DNA of 64,000 bases. It comes from Luteolibacter yonseiensis (GTDB taxonomy: Bacteria; Verrucomicrobiota; Verrucomicrobiia; Verrucomicrobiales; Akkermansiaceae). This document shows positions 49,501 through 60,200 of the stretch, piece by piece. Every line of letters begins with the position of its first letter. Position 1 is the first letter of the stretch. Where the stretch lies: positions 62,001 through 126,000 of the forward strand of contig NZ_JAENIK010000002.1 of assembly GCF_016595465.1 (NCBI RefSeq). Direction: 5' to 3'. Position numbers and translations under genes: made by a program. The notes beneath the pieces are model-generated. The model did no database searches and was not told the DNA's origin. It worked only from the letters and a program-made list of their open reading frames with translations.

Positions 49501-52500
49501 GGGATCCTCTTGCGAAGGAGCTTTTCCCGGTGCAGCCCGGCAGCTACCGCCTGAATTGGGCGGACGCCAGCGGTTCGGCCGAGACCTATACCGTCGAGAT
49601 TGTCACGACATTCCCTGGTGACAGCGCCCCCCTTGTTTTCCCCCGTGAGGACGAGGATGGCAGGCGCCAGGGCGTCGCGCCGAACTATGTGGTCAGCACG
49701 CCTCCTCTTGAACTGGTCTCCAGCGATTTCCCCGCTGCCCCGGCCGCACACTACCGGCATCTGTATGATCCGCTTCCAACCCGTCGTCCTCCCACGAAGC
49801 TGGACATCAGTGCCACCGACGAATGGGCTTTCCAGGAAATGCCATACGCCGAAAAAGGCATGTCCGCCACCGTCGCAACCACCGTGCCCGGCGTGCCTTA
49901 CTCGACAAGCGGCACAGGCCGCAGCGTGGTGCTCTTCAGCTATCGCGCGAATATCGACGAAGTCGCGGACGGGGATCTGGCAAAGGAAAACCTCGCCGTG
50001 CGCGTCGTGCAATCCACCCCGGTGGGCGTCATCACCCGCAACGACCAGAAACTGGTGCTCGGCCGCCATGCGCTCCAGCTGGGCAGCGGCTCGGCCCCCG
50101 GAGGCGTCTACGGCATCGTGCAGAACGGCAGCTCTCCCGCCACCACCAGCATCAATCCTGGTGACAAGTTTGTCGTGGACTTCTGGCTGAACGCCAAGGG
50201 TCTCAAGACATCCACTCCAATCACGCTGGCGAACTGCGTCACCGTCAGCGGATCCACCGCAGTGACCTGTGCCACCACCGCGAACGTCCAGGCCGGCATG
50301 GGTATCAACGGCACGAACATTCCCGCCGGCACGAAGATCGCCTCCGTTACGAACGGCACCACGCTGCAGCTCAGCACCCCGGCCACCGCGAACGGCACCG
50401 CTCTTTCCTTGTCCGCGACGAACAAGCCCGTCACGGTCGTCAGCACGGGCGGCGGCGGACTCAAGGTCACCCTTGATCCCGAGGGAGCCACCGTCACGGC
50501 GGACTACCGCGGTGTGAAGGTGACCCATCCGCTGCCAAAGGCGGGAGTCTCCTGGAAGCACTACGTGATCCACGTTTTCACCAACAGCTTCTTCGGTGTG
50601 GATGTCGCGATGGTGGATTTCTACCTCGACGGCCTCCGTCAGGAAAAAGGTTTTGTCACCGGTTGGTTGCCTACCGCCGTGACCTCCACGGTTGGCAGCG
50701 GACTGACGGCGAACTCGCTGAGATTCGGCGTGGACGCCACCGCAAGCCAGGGCCTGTTGCTGGACAATTTCCGTATTTTCAATCTCGGAACGGATCCGGA
50801 AGGTTACCTGAACGCCGGAGAACTCCGCCGTTTGCGGACCGAGCGGGACATGACCGTCGTCGGGAAGCGCCTGCGGAACGTGGGTCCGCTCGTTTCGTTC
50901 CACTTCGAGGACACTCCGTTGGCCGGACGCTTCTCCAACCAGGGATCGCTGCCGAACATCGCCGTCGGAACGGTGGCGGGCAGCACGCCGTATGCTGGAA
51001 AATGGGCGGACACCGATCTTCAGGAAGTCGCCACCAAATTGGAGAGCACGTTGGACAACGCGGCCTTCAGCGGCAGCGGCTACGTCTTGAACCCGGTGTC
51101 CAACTACAATGTGGACCTTTATAACCGCGCTGCGGAAATCGGCACCTGGGGGCCGGTCTTCCCGATCAACGACAAGCAGCTCTTCACCGAGGTCACGAAG
51201 AAGCTGGAGGTCGCCTATTACGAAAATCCCTATCTCACCGACCGCAAGTCGAACCCGAACGTCTCCTGGCCGTACATCGCGACGGAATACAAGGATGTCA
51301 CCTTCCCGGCGCTCGGACCGAACAAGGACAAGGCCATCTATATCGCCAGCCGCATCGGTTCGGAAGGGGTGGACCAGAAGGGATTCACCCAGCCGGTCTT
51401 CGATCTCGCCGATTATGCGGATCTGAAAATCTATCAACAGCCTGACAGGACGCTCGCCGGTTACAACCCGAACGAGGAACACGCGCTCGTGGCTCCTGCG
51501 AACCGTGCGGCCCTGAAGGTCAAGAACCTTGGCGAGGACGTGCCGAACAATCCGCCGCTCGCCGCCTTCGCGCTCCAGCGTGACATCAACACCGCCACCA
51601 CCATCTACACTTCGGATCCATGGGTGCTGGTCCAGGTGAACAACCTCGCCACGGGCGAGCCCGAGATGGCGGCCTATCAGGTGTTCAAGACCCGGACCGG
51701 GGCAACCGCCTTCCCTCGTCCGAGCACGGCCGTGGTGAATACGGCCGGTTCCGGCCTCGCCTACGAGGCGGCTTCCGTCCCCGAGGATGGTTTCCTCACC
51801 ATGGATCCGGCGAAGTCTTTGAACTTCAGCTACCAGTTCGACTATCCGGTGTTCGCGGGCGACCTGCTCATCCCGCCATACCCGCTCAACATCGTCATCG
51901 GGAACGTCCCGATGCGCGACGCCCGCGGGAACAGCCTCCAGGTGAACGGTGTCAACCAGCGCACGCTCTGGCGTGACGTGAACAGCAACGCCTGGGTGGT
52001 CTCAGGCGGCGGCCAGTTCTTCCACCAGTTCTTCTACCCCTTCCGGTCCGACTTCTATCTCGCCGGTGCCACGGCGGGTGTTCCTGTCGCATGGCTGCCG
52101 GACGACGGCAGGACCTATACCGGCACGGGAACATCCCTCAATCCGGTGAAGGTCAACTACACCTCCTACTGGCGGAAGGATTATCCGAAGCTCAAGCGGG
52201 GCGAGACGCTCACCTACCAAGGTGGCGAATACTTCAATGAAACTCCCGGATCGAACGGATTGCCGGCGCTTGTCGCCATGGCCTCCGCTGAGGTGATCTA
52301 TGACAGCTCCACACCGAGCATGGTATACGGCCCGACCGCGACGAACAGCCATGACCTGAGCAAGGCATCCGCCCGCATCATCCGTCCGCTGGACCGCCGG
52401 GAAAACCCGTTCACCGTCGCGCAGATGGGTGGTGCCGGCTTCACACCCGCCGCCACGGCCAAGGTGTTCATCGTCGCGGAGCGCTGGTATTTCAAGGAAC

Positions 52501-55500
52501 TGCCCGGCTCCCTGCAGAAGCGCTTCTACTTCGACTCTCTCGCCGCGAAACTCGTTTTCCGCGGTCGTCTGAACGACAAGGAAAGCGGCGATTCCAATCT
52601 CACCGCCGGTCCCGACCCGCTCAACATTCTCGAGCCGAACGTCCTCACCAAGGACGATTACACCCGTCTCCGCGCGCTCTCCAGCGACAGTGCCTGGAGA
52701 ACGGCCATCGATAACATCTACCTGAAGGTTCAGAATCCGGAGGATATTTCCAGTGGCAACACGAACGCCTCTGCGGCGGCCAAAAACCTGCAGGGCGTGA
52801 AACCCAAGCCGTCCAATTACCCGAACGAACTAGGCAAGTTCTGGATCAAGAACGGCAGCACCTACACCGAGACAACCTCGCCGACACCGACGATGGTTCC
52901 GCTCGACAGCTTCGGCGTCGGCTCCGCGCTCGTTCCCAGCCCGACCCTGCTGACCCAGAACCCGAACGGTTCGATCTACATCACCATCGCGGAAAACAAC
53001 CGCACCGAACTTGTCGGCGCGCCGATCAGCCTGCACATCATCGAGATCATTCCGGACCGTTATCGCGGCGCGATCAAGGTCATCGAGGGTTCGGACGCGT
53101 TCAGTGAGAAGGTCACCCTCCAGCACAACGGTGAGTTCGGCGCGAACACCGCCGACCTTTACTACGAGTGGTGGATCAGAGACGCCGCCCCGCTCGACGT
53201 GGTGGCGCAGGAGGTGCTTGCGAACGGCACGCTCACCCAGACATCCGCCAGCGGCCAGTCGCTGTGGCAGGAATACATCCCTACCGACCGCGCTTCGGAG
53301 ACCTCTCTCGATGGCAAGCACCTCGGACTGAACTCCGTCGTCTTCGAAGGCAGGCCGGACGTGGTGCTGGCGGACAAGCTGGTGCTCATGCGCTACCGCC
53401 ACAGGAGCGAGAGCAACTGGAAACTCGTGCCCTTCGAATTTGCGAACGCCTCCGTGGCATGGAAACCCGGCAGCGTCCTTCCTGTCACGGCCGCTCCGTT
53501 CCAATGGGCGGGTGCCGCGAACTCCCCGCAGCTCCAGGCCGACGGCAGCAAGCGCTACATCCCGCAACTCGTCATGGGGTGGGTGAAGCGCGTGCTCGAC
53601 CGCATCAATCCCTATGAGGCCCGCTACGCGGACTTCTTCAGCAATGAAAGTCCGGCGACCTACAGCAGCCAGATCCAGATCGCCGGGGCTCCATACGCCG
53701 GAAACGTGGCGCTGAACCCGAGCAAGAACGTCATCGAGAACACCGGCCTCATCGAGCTCTACCGCACGGTCCTGGAGCGCGCCAAGGAACTGTCGATCGA
53801 CAATTCCAGCAATGGAAACACGACCGACGGCATCAATCAGGCGCTGCTGCTCGCCGCCACCCGCCTCTCGGTGCTTTACGAATTGTTGGGCAATGAAGCC
53901 TACAGCGACGCCCAGGATTCCACCATCAACTCGGGTGAGGACGCCGCGCTGTCCAGTGTCGCTTCCTTCACCCATGCCTTCCAAAACATGGAGTCGGATC
54001 TCCAGCACGAGGAACTTTCCCTCCTGCGGGGAACCGATTTCGGCAAGAGCTACCCGATTTACAACCGCATGTTCTGGAACTACGCCAAGGGTCTGGGCGA
54101 AGCGGCCTACAACGTGAATTACAACATTTACGACGTGAACACGGACGGCTTCATCAACGAGGACGACGCCCGCAAGCTCTACCCGCAGGGTCACGGCGAC
54201 GCATGGGGACATTACGTTTCCGCGCTCGACATGCACTACACGCTGCTGCAGCACTCCGGCTTCAGCTGGAAGACCCGCTCCGAGCTCTATTCGCTCATGC
54301 AGAACGTGCTCGAGGTGGATTTCCTCGACGAAAAGACCTTCGCCCGTCTCGGTGCCGAACGCGCCCGCGCCGGCCGCGACATCGTGCGTAACACCTACCG
54401 CCTGAACTACACCCAGAACCCCGACGGACAGTGGCAGGGCTACACCGATGGTGCCGATCCCGCCCGTGCCTGGGGTGTTTCCGAGTGGGCACATCGCGCC
54501 GGCCAGGCCAGCCATTTCGACTGGGTTGTCGCGAACGCTCTTCTTCCTGAGGACGCCGGTGCCGCCACTCCGGTCACCAATCCTGAAAACCTCGACCGCA
54601 TCGAGCGTTCGGGAGCCATTGATGAGATCGGGGCCATCGCGGGCGGACTGCATGAGATCCAGGTCGCCATGGACGAAGCGAACAGCGGGGTGAATCCGCT
54701 GGGCCTCGATTCCGACGCCTTCGCCTTCGACATCGAGCTCCAGTTCTACAACAACGCGTCCGGCGGCGACCGCCGTTCGCAGTTCGAGCAGATCTACACC
54801 CGTGCCCTGGACGCGAGCGCCAACGCGCTCACCACCCTCGACATGGCCACCCAGTCCGGCAACAAGCTGCGCTCTCTCGCGGATGACACCGACGGGCTCA
54901 TCCAGGAGGCGATGGCGCAGGACCTGGATTTCCGGAACCGCCTGATCGAGATCTTCGGTCGTCCGTATGACGGCACCATCGGCGTCGGCAAGGCCTATCC
55001 GGAAGGTTATCTCGGCCCGGACACCCTGCTCTACGCCTATCTCGACAAGACAAAGATCTCCGAAATCGTTCCGGAGCGCGCGTCCTCCGACAAGAAGGTC
55101 GTGACTTTTGACACGATCTACAAGGAAGCGACCGGCATCATGAACAAGAAGTCCATGGTCGATCTCTACAAGGGTGCCTGGGATGGAAGTCCGGGAACGA
55201 AACGCACGACCGCGTTTGAGACCCTCATCGGAAACAACAACTATCGTTTCGAGAACAAGACCTTCACCGCGCCTTACACGACCGCTTCGAAATATGCGTT
55301 CCAGTCCCTTCCCGGATGGGGCACGCGGACCAGCTATGGTCGGGTTCAGGCATCGTTGCAGGACATGCTCGCCGATGAGATCGAGCTGGACAGCGCCATT
55401 TCCGACTACATCGCCTACCTGCGGGAGTTGGAGAACAAGCTCCACCGCATCGACAGCCAGCTGGCCATCTTCCAGGAGAAAAACGACAACCACGACGAGA

Positions 55501-57212
55501 TCGCGAAGCTTCGCAAGAAGTTGAGCGACACGGTGATCGGACTGGAGACGGCGTTCGGCATCGTATCCAGGGTCGCCGGATTCCTTTCGGCTGCCATGGA
55601 GGCGGGCAAGGAAGCCATTCCCGAGGTTGTCGGATTTTCGTTCGACGCGACTTCGGTCCCGAGAGGTGTTTTGAAATCCATCTGGGGTATTACCAAAGTT
55701 GTTGAAGGGATCGCCGACACGGTGAAGGAACTGAGCGTGGCGATCGTCACCCGCGATGCGGAAGCCAACGAATACAAGATCGACCTGCGCAACGAGCAGC
55801 TCGACCAGGTGGCCGAGCTGGAAGGCATGATCGAGGAATTCCAGAGCCTCGCCGGTGCCGAGCAGTCGCAACGCAACGCCATCGGTGCCGCGATCCAGAA
55901 CATGGAGGTGCACCGCCAGGAATACATCACCGCACAGGCCGAGGGCTTCCGCCTTCTGCGCGAGCGCGAGGCATTCAACAAGATCCTCGCCGCCAAGGTG
56001 CAGAAGAACCGTTATCAGGACATGATCTTCCGCCTGTCCCGCAACGAGGCGATGAGCAAGTATCAAAGCTCGTTCGACGCCGCCGCGCGCTACGCATGGC
56101 TCGCCGCACGTGCCTATGACTATGAGACCAGCCTCGACCCCGGCCATCCTGCCGCACCGGGCTCGTTGCTCGACAAGATCGTGAAGGAGCGCCAGCTCGG
56201 CGCATGGGCGGATGGCGTGCCACAGATCGGACACGGCGGCCTTGCCGAAATCCTCGCCCAGCTCAAGGGCAACTTCAACGTGCTCAAGGGCCAGCTCGGC
56301 ATCAGCAACCCGCAGGAGGCGAACGAGAAGATCTCCCTCCGCAGCGAGCTGTTCCGCATCAACACCATGGATTCGGAGTTGTCCGCGGCACAGGAACTGA
56401 AGGCGAACATCGCCGCCCTGAACATCCCCGAGTCCCAGCTCACCATGGACCAGCGCCTGCTGCTCGCCACCCTGGATGATGAGGAGAACCAGGCTGCCCT
56501 TGCCCAAGGCCCCGCCAGTGACGACCGCTGGAAGGACGCGCTCAAGGCGCGCATCGTGCCGGACCTGAACACCATGCCCGAGTTCGTACGCCATTGCCGC
56601 CCCTTCGCGACAGGCGTCCAACCGGGCCTCGTGATCCGCTTCAGCACCACCATCGAGACAGGGAAGAACCTCTTCGGGCTGCCGCTCATCGCCGGAGACC
56701 ACAGCTACAGCACGGCGAACTTCGCCACGAAGATCCAGGCGCTCGGCGTCTGGCTGGACAACTACAACGCGGCGGGGCTGTCCATCTCCCCACGCGCCTA
56801 CCTTGTCCCGCTCGGCACGGATTACCTGCGGAACTCGACCGCAAGCCAGCCGATCACGCGTGCCTGGAACATCGTGGAACAGCGCATTCCGACGCCTTAT
56901 CTGATCAACGCGGGCAACATCTCGTCGCCGAATTACATTCCGACCCTCAACGGTGTGGACGGATCGTTCAGCGATCTCCGCCGCCATGGAGACTTCCGGA
57001 TGTATCACGACAATGGTGATCCGGAGGCGGACGACAGCGAGCTCATCATGGACTCGCGCCTCATCAGCCGCTCGGTCTGGAACTCGCAATGGATGCTCGT
57101 CATCCCGGGTGCCGGTCTGGATGCCAACCCGGAAGCCGGTCTCCAGAAGCTCACGGACAACATTTCCGACATCAAACTCTACTTCCTGACCTACTCCCAT
57201 CAAGGGCAGTAA
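46584..57212 (+). CDS. Giant exported multidomain protein (3542 residues)
   Basis: The start at ATG 46584 (MKHHSLLQLLKGFAAACILA) gives a signal peptide ending about residue 29; ATG 46566 is an alternative. Three choice-of-anchor D (HYDIN-like) repeats cover residues 30-374. A module with SLAASTNGLLTFGSES and NNYVAPFWTDL follows to about 575. A LamG-like jellyroll lies around 1160-1410, interrupted by an inserted module at 1210-1283. Much of 1450-2450 is unassigned. An EF-hand loop D-V-N-T-D-G-F-I-N-E-D-D sits at 2517-2528, and long coiled coils at about 2930-3140 (LRELENKLHRIDSQLAIFQE). The C-terminus ends in a beta-rich block finishing DNISDIKLYFLTYSHQGQ. Function is unknown; a Tc-toxin-like core is possible but speculative. 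It is the centre of the secreted operon. Confidence 0.85.
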   Translation: MKHHSLLQLLKGFAAACILAASTGAAVAAAPEIVVEQPAGTNVSDGGSVNYGSIDLGTNKPLTFTIKNTGDADLTGLAVTKSGANQSDFAISGTPTSPLTGPSGTTTFTVTFNPTAKGARTAEIQIANNDADEGPFNITLNGTALAPEIVVEQSGTGINDGGSKAFGNSPVGTPVDLSFTIKNTGDADLTGLALYVDGTNSGDFTVTAAPTAPVSGPSGSTNFTVRFTPSGIGNRSAVLHIPSNDSDEDSFEINLSGTGQAAEIVVLGRGASNIADAGSQAFSQTMVGGFDKITFTIQNSGNLDLTGLTVTKDGANPGDFVIASNPTAPVAASAVTTFDVLFQPTAAGARTATLHIASNDPDENPFDITLTGTGAAPPSGSDSFGYKLASTPVNAFSLKTSDPDVVTAGSLSGDDYYQSVNIGFTFFLYDKAYTSLAASTNGLLTFGSESAAYSPHTIPNSSAPNNYVAPFWTDLVKGAGSNILYATRGSAPNRTFIIDYQDMEEYANSAARVSFQVILYEGSNSIEIQYKKFTGFTTGRNVTVGIENFAGSDGIQYTAQTARPIPPGGAPTAIIFTRPVIVDVVSKFTRPDGSLQDVGTLSSGLNPEIGVYKEPYGASRRYEAPEFIYLDKDFAVLPAAGEVTDANPAWYRLVNDGYALDGQVVQGAQKFFATTLSHDVTIIWRWRLEYAAVVESGKPNGGSVNGGGRFWYKPGDQFTAIIDNPLDGLSESAGMRLIVQGYSLFDKTGAQMGVEIPVTAGAFVSSNPLSMSAPVRLKWRWAGQVRYRLDARSSGVTSNLLNSQSFLRVYKPDRTTVDATYYGNGADMPVWVNVGSKVEAGAFYRSLDRRWTLTDFAAPPGADLAPIGSSVATLADSTAVLPSGGGAAQISRIFTVQVAMAPTDIHWLYGPTVFRAEVPLGKSFDPKSPDIQLVPDLATGGVLKVLDGGPNLSIDAKINAPEGSTMNGAALRWDPLAKELFPVQPGSYRLNWADASGSAETYTVEIVTTFPGDSAPLVFPREDEDGRRQGVAPNYVVSTPPLELVSSDFPAAPAAHYRHLYDPLPTRRPPTKLDISATDEWAFQEMPYAEKGMSATVATTVPGVPYSTSGTGRSVVLFSYRANIDEVADGDLAKENLAVRVVQSTPVGVITRNDQKLVLGRHALQLGSGSAPGGVYGIVQNGSSPATTSINPGDKFVVDFWLNAKGLKTSTPITLANCVTVSGSTAVTCATTANVQAGMGINGTNIPAGTKIASVTNGTTLQLSTPATANGTALSLSATNKPVTVVSTGGGGLKVTLDPEGATVTADYRGVKVTHPLPKAGVSWKHYVIHVFTNSFFGVDVAMVDFYLDGLRQEKGFVTGWLPTAVTSTVGSGLTANSLRFGVDATASQGLLLDNFRIFNLGTDPEGYLNAGELRRLRTERDMTVVGKRLRNVGPLVSFHFEDTPLAGRFSNQGSLPNIAVGTVAGSTPYAGKWADTDLQEVATKLESTLDNAAFSGSGYVLNPVSNYNVDLYNRAAEIGTWGPVFPINDKQLFTEVTKKLEVAYYENPYLTDRKSNPNVSWPYIATEYKDVTFPALGPNKDKAIYIASRIGSEGVDQKGFTQPVFDLADYADLKIYQQPDRTLAGYNPNEEHALVAPANRAALKVKNLGEDVPNNPPLAAFALQRDINTATTIYTSDPWVLVQVNNLATGEPEMAAYQVFKTRTGATAFPRPSTAVVNTAGSGLAYEAASVPEDGFLTMDPAKSLNFSYQFDYPVFAGDLLIPPYPLNIVIGNVPMRDARGNSLQVNGVNQRTLWRDVNSNAWVVSGGGQFFHQFFYPFRSDFYLAGATAGVPVAWLPDDGRTYTGTGTSLNPVKVNYTSYWRKDYPKLKRGETLTYQGGEYFNETPGSNGLPALVAMASAEVIYDSSTPSMVYGPTATNSHDLSKASARIIRPLDRRENPFTVAQMGGAGFTPAATAKVFIVAERWYFKELPGSLQKRFYFDSLAAKLVFRGRLNDKESGDSNLTAGPDPLNILEPNVLTKDDYTRLRALSSDSAWRTAIDNIYLKVQNPEDISSGNTNASAAAKNLQGVKPKPSNYPNELGKFWIKNGSTYTETTSPTPTMVPLDSFGVGSALVPSPTLLTQNPNGSIYITIAENNRTELVGAPISLHIIEIIPDRYRGAIKVIEGSDAFSEKVTLQHNGEFGANTADLYYEWWIRDAAPLDVVAQEVLANGTLTQTSASGQSLWQEYIPTDRASETSLDGKHLGLNSVVFEGRPDVVLADKLVLMRYRHRSESNWKLVPFEFANASVAWKPGSVLPVTAAPFQWAGAANSPQLQADGSKRYIPQLVMGWVKRVLDRINPYEARYADFFSNESPATYSSQIQIAGAPYAGNVALNPSKNVIENTGLIELYRTVLERAKELSIDNSSNGNTTDGINQALLLAATRLSVLYELLGNEAYSDAQDSTINSGEDAALSSVASFTHAFQNMESDLQHEELSLLRGTDFGKSYPIYNRMFWNYAKGLGEAAYNVNYNIYDVNTDGFINEDDARKLYPQGHGDAWGHYVSALDMHYTLLQHSGFSWKTRSELYSLMQNVLEVDFLDEKTFARLGAERARAGRDIVRNTYRLNYTQNPDGQWQGYTDGADPARAWGVSEWAHRAGQASHFDWVVANALLPEDAGAATPVTNPENLDRIERSGAIDEIGAIAGGLHEIQVAMDEANSGVNPLGLDSDAFAFDIELQFYNNASGGDRRSQFEQIYTRALDASANALTTLDMATQSGNKLRSLADDTDGLIQEAMAQDLDFRNRLIEIFGRPYDGTIGVGKAYPEGYLGPDTLLYAYLDKTKISEIVPERASSDKKVVTFDTIYKEATGIMNKKSMVDLYKGAWDGSPGTKRTTAFETLIGNNNYRFENKTFTAPYTTASKYAFQSLPGWGTRTSYGRVQASLQDMLADEIELDSAISDYIAYLRELENKLHRIDSQLAIFQEKNDNHDEIAKLRKKLSDTVIGLETAFGIVSRVAGFLSAAMEAGKEAIPEVVGFSFDATSVPRGVLKSIWGITKVVEGIADTVKELSVAIVTRDAEANEYKIDLRNEQLDQVAELEGMIEEFQSLAGAEQSQRNAIGAAIQNMEVHRQEYITAQAEGFRLLREREAFNKILAAKVQKNRYQDMIFRLSRNEAMSKYQSSFDAAARYAWLAARAYDYETSLDPGHPAAPGSLLDKIVKERQLGAWADGVPQIGHGGLAEILAQLKGNFNVLKGQLGISNPQEANEKISLRSELFRINTMDSELSAAQELKANIAALNIPESQLTMDQRLLLATLDDEENQAALAQGPASDDRWKDALKARIVPDLNTMPEFVRHCRPFATGVQPGLVIRFSTTIETGKNLFGLPLIAGDHSYSTANFATKIQALGVWLDNYNAAGLSISPRAYLVPLGTDYLRNSTASQPITRAWNIVEQRIPTPYLINAGNISSPNYIPTLNGVDGSFSDLRRHGDFRMYHDNGDPEADDSELIMDSRLISRSVWNSQWMLVIPGAGLDANPEAGLQKLTDNISDIKLYFLTYSHQGQ
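46674..47705 (+). repeat. Three tandem choice-of-anchor D domains
   Basis: Copies begin near 46674, 47023 and 47367, about 345 bases apart. Shared words are PEIVVEQ, FTIKNTGDADLTGL, GPSGTTTFTVTF and EIQIANNDADE. They form immunoglobulin-like beta-sandwiches at the N-terminus of the giant protein. Confidence 0.85.
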
Positions 57213-57251
57213 TCCCACCGAGGCCAAAAACCATCCAACCATCCCAACACG

Positions 57252-60200
57252 ATGAAAAACACCTTTGCCCTCATCTTTGCCGTGATCCTCGCCGCCCTCG
57301 GCGTGCTCGGTCAGGCGGTTCATGCCCAAGGCTTCACCGAATCCGACATCGTCTTCTACGGCGAAGTCCGGAAATCCGGCGGTGGCCAGACGGTCTTGCT
57401 CCAGAGCGGTCACCTGAAGCTCACCTTCGTCAACCAGAGCAATCCGGCCAACCGGGTGACCTTGGAAACGGAACTGCGGCCGACCGGCAGCGGCGCGACC
57501 AAGCCATGGTCCTACTCCCTGAAGGTGCCTCTGGCGTACCTGCCGGAGGCCCCGCGCATCGGGCAGTTCCTGGCGGTCGGAAACTCATCCACGAATTTCA
57601 AGATCCAGGAAATCACCATCGACGGCGTGCCTGCGACATTGCCGGACGGCAGCAAGGAATTCTACGGCCTCAGTTTCGCCAGCCGCTCCGGCGACTACCG
57701 GCTCGACCTGCTCGTCTCCGGAAACAGCACCGACAGCGATGGCGACGGTCTGCCGGACTGGTGGGAGAAACTCTTCGGTCTGGATCCCAACCTCGCGGAT
57801 GCGAACGGTGACTTCGACAACGACGGTTGGAGCAACCTCCAGGAATTCCTCCGTGGCAGCAATCCCGCCCTCAGCAACCGCAATCCGCAGCTCGTCACTT
57901 CGGAAATCCTGGTGCCGGAATCCGGCGAGGCCGGGATTTATCCACAGGTGCTGGACTCCGATACCGCGGACTCCGGCATCCACCTGACTTTTGCGGACTC
58001 CGGCAATGGCTTCGAGATCAAATATGACGGCGAGCCGCTTGAAGAGGGCGAGGCTTTCCCGCTCACCGATTTCCGTTCGGGCCGGCTGACGATCTCCCAT
58101 GCGGACCGGTCGGTGCGCGGCGTATCCCTGCCGGTCAGTTGGAACGACGGTGGAGAAGCATTTTCCGGTGCCGTCCAGGTCCGCGTCGTGTCTCCGACCA
58201 CGCGTGATGGCAGCGACGCATCGCTCTGGCTCGATGGTTACGACCTGCCGGCCGGCGGCGCGGCGGTCAGCACCTGGACCGACCGTTCCGGCAACGGCCG
58301 CAACGCGACACAGCCGTTGCCGGCCTATCAGCCGAAGGTCACGGACCACGCGGCGGATTTCTCGAAGGTGGCCGCGTCCCACCTTTTCTTCCAGGATTCA
58401 TCCCTGCCTGGCGGGGATCATACGGTGCTGGCATCCTATTCGGCCGCCGCCTCTTCGGCAGCTCCGCAAACCCTGCTCTCCACCAACCGTGGTTACCTCC
58501 AGCTCGCCGCCACCGCACAGGCGGTTTCCTACCCGGGGGCTCCCACCTATCAGGTGGATGGGACCGCGCTTCTCGGCTACGAGAACGCCACCGGCAAGCC
58601 CACCACCTCGATTTTCCGCCGTCAGAACTCCCTGCTGCAAAACATGCTCGGACTGTCCTACGACGGTGAGAACCGCGTCACCGCGACGATCGATCCGGTC
58701 CTGCCGACGCTTGGTGCCCGGCGTTCCGCGCTTCCGAGCGGCTCCGGCTCTCCGGTGGATCAGGTTTTCTCCGGGAGAATCCAGGAACTGCTGGTTTTCC
58801 CGAACGCCCTGCCCGAGCAGAAGCTGCGCGGCGTGAACGACTACCTCCAGTCCAAATGGAGCGGCGCGGTGATCTGGGACTTCAGCACCAACCTCAAGGA
58901 CATCACCTTGGCCTCGGGACCCGGCACCGAATCACGCATCGTGCGCGGCGGCTTCGGCAAGGACAAGCTTTCGGGTGGCGCGGGCAACGACGTCCTGTCC
59001 GGCGGGGCGGGGGATGACCTGCTCACCGGCGGACCCGGCGCGGACCGTTTCGTCTTCGGTGGGGTGGATCTCGGTCGTGACCAGATCACCGACTTCGATT
59101 CCGCAAACGACATTCTCGACCTGTCGGCACCCTTCTGGGGTGTCACCGGCGACGCCCGCAACCACATCACCGTGCGTCTTGATGTGAACTACGGCGGGGA
59201 GATTCCCACGCTGGACAGCACGCTCATCGTCAGCCGTCCGGATGGCAGCAAACAGGAAATCGTCCTGCAGAACGTGGTGCTCGGCGCGACCGAGCTCATC
59301 CGGCTCATCGCCGAAGGCCACATCCGCATGGGCAGCCTGAATATCCCGACGACCGTCCAGGTTTCGCTCGCGCCGGGTTCCGGCACCGCGCCGCTCGGAG
59401 AGTCGGTCTCGCAATCGTTCACGGTGAATCTCACCCGCAGCGGCGCCGGAGTGAGTGCCGCGCTGGACGTGCCGCTCGGTCTCATCCAGGGTTCGAACCG
59501 CAAATTCGTGGTTGACGGCGCTTCCTCCAACGACGGACCCCGCTCCGTGGTGAGCTTCGCACGTGGTGAGACCACCAAGACCGTGACCGTCCACCCGGTG
59601 CCCGATCTGGAAACCAACGGTGTTTCCGATCTTGAGGTGGCCGTGCTGCCACAGTTCAAATACACCGTCGGCGGTGGTTCTGTCGCGCGGACCGTCACGG
59701 ACAACCCGCTGGTCTGGTTGGAAATCACCCAGGCGAATGCCGTCGCGGGCATTTCCCAGCCCGCCCGCATCGTCGTACGCCGCAATGGCGGCACGACCTC
59801 GGCACTGACGGTCAACTACCGTCTCGGTGGCACGGCTGTCAGCGGAACCCACTTCACGATTCCTGATACCACGACGGTGACGATCCCCGCGGGTGTGGCC
59901 AGCAAGGAAATCCAGATCTCCGCGCTTGCCTCCGGACTCACCGCGGGGCCGAAGGCCCTGCTCGTCCGCCTCGCTTCGAAGGACCGTTATCTGCTGGGCG
60001 ACCCGCACGAGGCGGTCATCTACGTGGGCAACACCGCATCCGAGACAAACGGCGCAGGCTTCGACCGCTGGCTCGCGACCATCAGCCGGGGCAGCATGAC
60101 CTGCCGCGCGGACCTCGAACGTCTCGCTCCTGACCGTGTCGCGGATTACCTGAAGGCGTATGCTTACGGCCTCAAGTCGGTGGATGACGCGGACAAGGCG

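Noticed and set aside
47331..51482. 1383-residue minus-strand frame
   Set aside because: Antisense of the giant gene, produced by G/C-ending codons; no signal peptide or domain.
52830..57413. 1527-residue minus-strand frame
   Set aside because: Same explanation; it also runs past the true gene boundary into the next gene.
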